DNA from: Ursus arctos
Taxonomy: Eukaryota > Chordata > Mammalia > Carnivora > Ursidae
Length of the DNA stretch: 64,000 nt
Reading direction: 5' to 3'
Assembly: GCF_023065955.2 (NCBI RefSeq)
Contig: NW_026623089.1
Coordinates: forward strand, 33,758,767 to 33,822,766
Part shown: positions 60,108-64,000 of the stretch, piece by piece
How the letters are laid out: each line of letters opens with the position of its first letter
Numbering within the stretch: position 1 is the first letter of the stretch
Notes under the pieces: model-generated
What the model was told of the DNA's origin: nothing
Database searches by the model: none
Seen by the model: only the letters and a program-made list of their open reading frames with translations
Translations under genes and position numbers: made by a program

Positions 60108-60290
60108 GGGGCGCCTGGGTGGCTCAATCAGTTGAGTGTCTGCCTTCAGCTCAGGTCATGATCCCAGGGATTGAGCCCTGTGTCAGGCTGTCTGTTCAGC
60201 TGGAAGTCTACTTCTCCCTCTGTCCCTCCCCTTCCCCCTGCTCCTTCGCTCTCTCTCTCAAATAAATAAATAAAATCTTAAAAAAAAATA
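60108..60290 (+). mobile_element. CAN-SINE, sense
   Basis: GGGGCGCCTGGGTGGCTCAATCAG head, a shortened tRNA-related region ('atcccagggattgagccctg'), CT-rich stretch, and AAATAAATAAATAAAATCTT tail with poly-A. No clean target duplication is seen. Confidence 0.93.
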
Positions 60291-61654
60291 ATCGAAGCTC
60301 TTAAAAGAAACAGAGGAAAGAAAAATTCATATAACCACAATACCTTGTTTATACCTGAACAAAAGTAACCTTTTTAAAATATATATTACCAGACTGTCTC
60401 CTTTGTGCTAGACTTAAATCTCCTTACGTGCTCTTTTTATATTTGTATGTATTATAAATGGCTATTGTCTTTCTTCTCCAGCAGCTTTCTTTTGCTGAAT
60501 GTGAATTCTGTTTGTTCAGACTCTGATCTAGGCTTATTGAGGCGCAGATCTGGTTTCTGGAGCACCCTGAGTATAGGGATCTGCGTGGTGGTAGAAGCAA
60601 TGTGGTCTTCAGCTCATGGACTGGAGGTGGAAAAGCAGTTCCCTGAATGTCCTGTGTCTACCAGTAGTCCTCTAGCTTCAGGACAGAGGGGGTTCATTCC
60701 ACCATTTGGACTCCTTCTTGGCTTTCAGATGCAAGGAGATCAGGCCAAGTTGATACACTCTCATAAGCCAATAGCTCCATTCCCCCAGGAGTCCACAGTC
60801 TCTGAAGACCACCTCTGGACCACCCGCTTTCCTGTCTTGCTCCAGGACTTTGTCATCAAATTGCTTGAAACTCAGGAGAGATGCTGACCAAGGAACTACT
60901 ATAGACAGGAAATGCCAGAGGAGCAATATGGAGTAATAAGCTCAAAGGAGGAAGGAATAGACCCCTTGGGGACTGAAATAGTTAAGGAAGGCTAGGCCTG
61001 TCGTTCATATTTGACGAGGTTGCCATTCAATGGGTAAAGAGCAGTTCTCTTCAACAAATGGTGCTGGGGTAACTGGATATCCACATTCAAACTAATGAAT
61101 GAATGAAGTTGGACCCCTGCCTCACACTATATACAACATTAATTAAAAATCAACCTAAATACAGGAGCTAAAACCATGAAACTCTTAGAAGAAAACAGGT
61201 AAATCTTTATGACCTTGGATTTGGCAGTGGATTCTTAGACATGACACCAAAAGGAGGAGCAACAAAAGAAAAAATAGATAAATTGGACTTCATCAAAGTT
61301 AAACTTTTGTGCATCAAAGGACCTTGTCAACAAAGTAAAACAATTTAGAAAATATTTGCAAATCATATGTCTGATGAAAGTGTCTAGTATCTAACATATG
61401 TAAAGAGCTCTCACAACTCAACAACAAAAAGACAATACAATTTAAAAATGGGCAGGGGATTGTTCACTTCAAGAATGGTAATAGCCATTTATAATACAGA
61501 TAAGAAAAGAGCAATGAAGGAGATTCAAGTGTAGCACAGAGAGACCTTTTGGTGATTTTTTTAAAGGTTACTTATGTTTAGGGATAAAAATGATAATATA
61601 ATAGAATATAGTTAGTTATGTGGGTTTTTCCCCCTCTAGTATTTTTAAGAGTTT

Positions 61655-61735
61655 AAATTAATTTTTTAATTGAGGTTAAAGTCATAAAAAATTAGCCATT
61701 TTAAAGTGAACAATCCAGACCACTTAATACATTCA
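61655..61735 (-). repeat. L1M 3'-end fragment, antisense, inside another L1
   Basis: 'attttttaattgaggttaaagtcataaaaaattagccattttaaagtgaacaatccag' is an ancient L1 3' terminus in reverse, lying in the segment that interrupts the sense L1. It contains the right arm (61666-61703) of the inverted repeat with 60055-60092. Confidence 0.8.
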
Positions 61736-62154
61736 TATTAAATAGACCTTTTTCCAGAGATCTACACCAGCAAGCACATGAAAAATGCTCAGTGTCATTA
61801 GTTAGTAAAGAAATGAAAATCAAGCCACAGTGAAATACCTCTTCACACCTACTAGGATGGTGAGTCACAGAATAGAAAACAAGTGTTAATGAGTAGAGAA
61901 ACTGGAACCCTGTGACTTTGCTGGTGGGAGTGTAAAATGGTACAGCCTCTATGGAAAATGATTTGGCAGTCCCTCAAAGAGTTAAACACAGAATTGCTAT
62001 ATGCCCAGCAGTTCTTCTTCTAGGTATATCCTCAAAAGAATTGAAAACCGGTTTTCAAGCAAATATATGTATATACATGTTCATAGCACCATTCACAATA
62101 GCCAAAAGGTGGAAACCACCCAGTGTCCCTCAATGAGCAAATGGATAGACAGAA

Positions 62155-62172
62155 TGTGTGTGTGTGTGTGTA

Positions 62173-62232
<60 letters not shown>
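62155..62232. repeat. Compound microsatellite (GT)n-(TGTC)n-(TC)n-(AC)n
   Basis: A GT run, TATC, about four TGTC units, about ten TC units and about eleven AC units follow each other without interruption inside the old L1. Confidence 0.95.
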
Positions 62233-63689
62233 TGGAATATTATTCAGTCTTAAAAAGGAATGAAATCCTGCTGCAAGATACAGCACGGATTGAACACTGT
62301 ATGATGACGATAAGTGAAAGAAATCAGACACAGAAGGTCACCGTACTATGTGATGCCGTTCCTATAGAGTAGCTAAATCCCTAGGGACAGAAGGTGGGCT
62401 GGCCGTTGACGGGGGTTGGAGAGGGATCACTGCTGAGTAGGTACCGGGTCTTGGGGGATGAAACTGTTTGGGGACCAGATAGAGGTGGTGGTTGTCGAGC
62501 GCTGTGAATGTATTAAATGGCACTGAATGGTCACTTTAAAATTGTTAATTTTATGTTAAAAAGAAAAGAAAGACCTGGCCTCATTGGGTACATAAAATTG
62601 AGTGGGCTGAGCATTGAAGGTGAGAAGAAAGTATAAGTAAAGGTGGGGGCCAGGTAGAGTGTGAGTTGAGACTTTTTTGAAGCCCATTTACTAACTTGTC
62701 AGGTTGAGGAGGGGGAAATTGGGGGAAGGGAACCAGAGCCCTTTTCCCCTGGGTAAAGAACCGATACAGGTCTTCTCAGGCGGGCTGGCTGACAGTCCTG
62801 TGGACTGGAGTCGTGGCTAGAGACAGAACTCGGAGGAGGCCAGCAGAGGGGCCTTCCAAAGGGGGGGGGGGCACCAGGAAAGTAGAGTGTCTGATCCTAG
62901 GTAGGCCCCCTTGCGGGGGGGCTGTCCGCCCTGCTGCCCCTCTCCTGTACCCTGCCTCGTGCCCTGCTAGACCCTCCCGGCTGCACCCAGAGGCAGCTTG
63001 AATGGCCAGGCAGTTAGCCCCTGTCAGAAAGCCCTGGGTCCTCATCTCTATAGCCACAGTGGTCACTTTCCCCCAGAATGGCTCTGGAGGGCTGCGTGGG
63101 AAGGGGCCCTATCACAGACTTGCCACCTTCTTGCTAATTTCTAACATTCGAGATGAAAATATGAACGATGTCCCTTTTCTGAGGTTCTAGGAAGGGGACA
63201 TGAGGAAAACTCTGGTAACTCTATTCTTCCTTGCTTTTGGTTTCCACATACACAGCATTGCTTCATTTCAGTTATGAAATGCCTCCTGAAGGGCTGTGAA
63301 GAAAAGCTCTCCTCTAGTGAAGCTTCCAGTTATGGGGGGAGATTAAGGCAATAAAGTCCAAAAAATAAGAAAGTCTCAATGATTATAGTAGCTTAGCATT
63401 TCACTAGTCCCCTCGGCTTTCCCATTTAGTCCTCTGGACACGGCGCTTAGTTGATAGACTTTTGGAAGCCTTGTCACTGAAACACAGAGGCCCAGAGCCT
63501 CGCTGTGGTATCACATCTCGGCCCGTCTGGCCAGCCAGCGTGACTCATCCCCTTCCGCCTGGCTCGCACCACACTGTTCCCCAACTACATGCCCTACCTT
63601 TGCCTGCTGTGGCCTTTGTCCCAGCTGGTTCCTCTCCCTGCCCCGCACTCTCTCGCCCCGCATGGCCAGGTGCTGCCTGGCCTTCCGGA

Positions 63690-63930
63690 TTCCACTCAGG
63701 GGCGTTTACACGCACTGCCTCTCTTAAGCCTCACCAGCGCCCTTGGAGGCGGACATTGTTGTACCCATTTTACAGATATGCAGATATGTGTGCACATCTG
63801 TGTATAAATTACACACACTTCACAGACACACGAGTGAAGGTTAAGAATTTGCCTGTGATCATACATCTGTGAATGGAGCGATTCCAAAGCCTTGGTTTGC
63901 ACTTTGACTCTCGCCTTCGTCTGCCCGACG
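63690..63930 (-). repeat. MIR SINE, antisense, with an internal insertion
   Basis: 'actgcctctcttaagcctcaccagcgcccttggaggcggacattgttgtacccattttacagat' then, after a short 'atgcagatatgtgtgcacatctgtgtat' stretch, 'gtgaaggttaagaatttgcctgtgatcatacatctgtgaatggagcgattccaaagcc'. These are reverse-complement MIR landmarks in order. Confidence 0.75.
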
Positions 63931-64000
63931 CCCATCCGTAAGCCGTACTGTAAACCCTCACAGGAAGAAGTGGGACGGAGCTTTGCTAAACATGTTTTCC

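Larger units (their letters stand above)
61010..62575 (+). mobile_element. Old L1 (L1M-type) ORF2 C-terminus and 3' UTR, interrupted
   Basis: Sense L1 landmarks in order: 'aaatggtgctggggtaactggatatccacattca', 'ggagctaaaaccatgaaactcttagaagaaaac', 'gataaattggacttcatcaaagttaaa', 'agctctcacaactcaacaac', then after a foreign segment (about 61465-61745) 'caccagcaagcacatgaaaaatgctca', 'tacctcttcacacctactaggatgg' and 'tggaatattattcagtcttaaaaagg', ending in a 3' UTR 'ctgaatggtcactttaaaattgttaattttatgtt'. Stops and frameshifts make ORF2 non-functional. Confidence 0.9.
45648..64000 (+). other. CPEB3: Start of the next CPEB3 intron (3' end outside window)
   Basis: No further CPEB exon (the next should begin VEVKPYV...) is found after 45647, so the rest is taken as the 5' part of an intron longer than 18 kb. 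It has the highest SINE density of the window. Stretches without a named feature include 45740-46170, 48160-48800, 52050-52890, 53210-54480, 56430-57700, 57850-59650, 60300-61000 and 62600-63690. They contain only short frames with no recognisable product. 62700-63000 and 63480-63700 are GC-rich but not convincing as a gene or CpG island. Confidence 0.75.

Noticed and set aside
4373..60290. tRNA genes suggested by tRNA-like heads
   Set aside because: These are SINE heads derived from tRNA-Lys, each followed by a SINE body and A-rich tail, not functional tRNA genes.
62776..63066. GC-rich stretch with frames on both strands, considered as a CpG island or promoter
   Set aside because: CpG dinucleotides are few relative to GC content and no downstream exon is visible; homopolymer G runs explain part of the composition.
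1..64000. The HDV-like CPEB3 ribozyme known from a CPEB3 intron
   Set aside because: I looked by eye for its conserved 5' end (GGGGGCCACAGCAGAAGCG) and found none. The known site is in an earlier intron near the start of the coding region, which should lie upstream of this window.

Overview
The window is vertebrate nuclear DNA, almost entirely intronic: AT-rich, densely packed with interspersed repeats, with long reading frames nearly absent. The repeats identify a carnivore. There are about 21 tRNA-Lys-derived CAN-SINE (SINEC) copies, both intact and decayed. Neither the typical dog (SINEC_Cf) nor the typical cat SINE forms are seen. The youngest copies share a diagnostic body (antisense reading GACAGAGATAGAGACAGCCA...) that I associate with arctoid carnivores, meaning bears, giant panda and pinnipeds. 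The lineage call below Carnivora is inference.

One gene is supported: three consecutive internal exons on the + strand of a cytoplasmic polyadenylation element-binding protein, best matched to CPEB3 (paralogues CPEB2 and CPEB4 are nearly identical here). The exons are 22763-22881, 36113-36227 and 45466-45647. All have consensus AG/GT borders and compatible phases (1-0, 0-1, 1-0). They encode the second half of RRM1, the inter-RRM linker with the start of RRM2, and most of the rest of RRM2. Upstream exons (N-terminal prion-like region, first half of RRM1) and downstream exons (ZZ-type zinc-binding domain, 3' UTR) lie outside the window. Coding sequence totals 416 nt of 64 kb.

Layout: 1-22762 is the upstream intron, with L1M, hAT-Charlie, MIR, L2 and SINE copies, an L1 ORF2 3' end at 12.5-13.3 kb, and a near full-length Tigger1-type DNA transposon at 19649-22499 that carries a SINE and an L1 inside it. 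22882-36112 is a 13.2-kb intron with a MER2-type element and two young SINEs. 36228-45465 is a 9.2-kb, repeat-poor intron. 45648-64000 is the start of the next intron and the most SINE-dense part: a head-to-tail SINE pair with a triplicated target site, a SINE inside a SINE, SINE-interrupted L1 DNA, and an L1 ORF2/3' UTR region holding a compound microsatellite.

No rRNA, tRNA gene, CRISPR, virus or operon-like system is present. The most informative extra signals are the nested insertions that give relative ages, a 38-bp inverted repeat pair (37/38) 1.6 kb apart, a duplicated L2 end exactly about 1.5 kb apart, and a few GC-rich, ORF-bearing blocks I could not assign.
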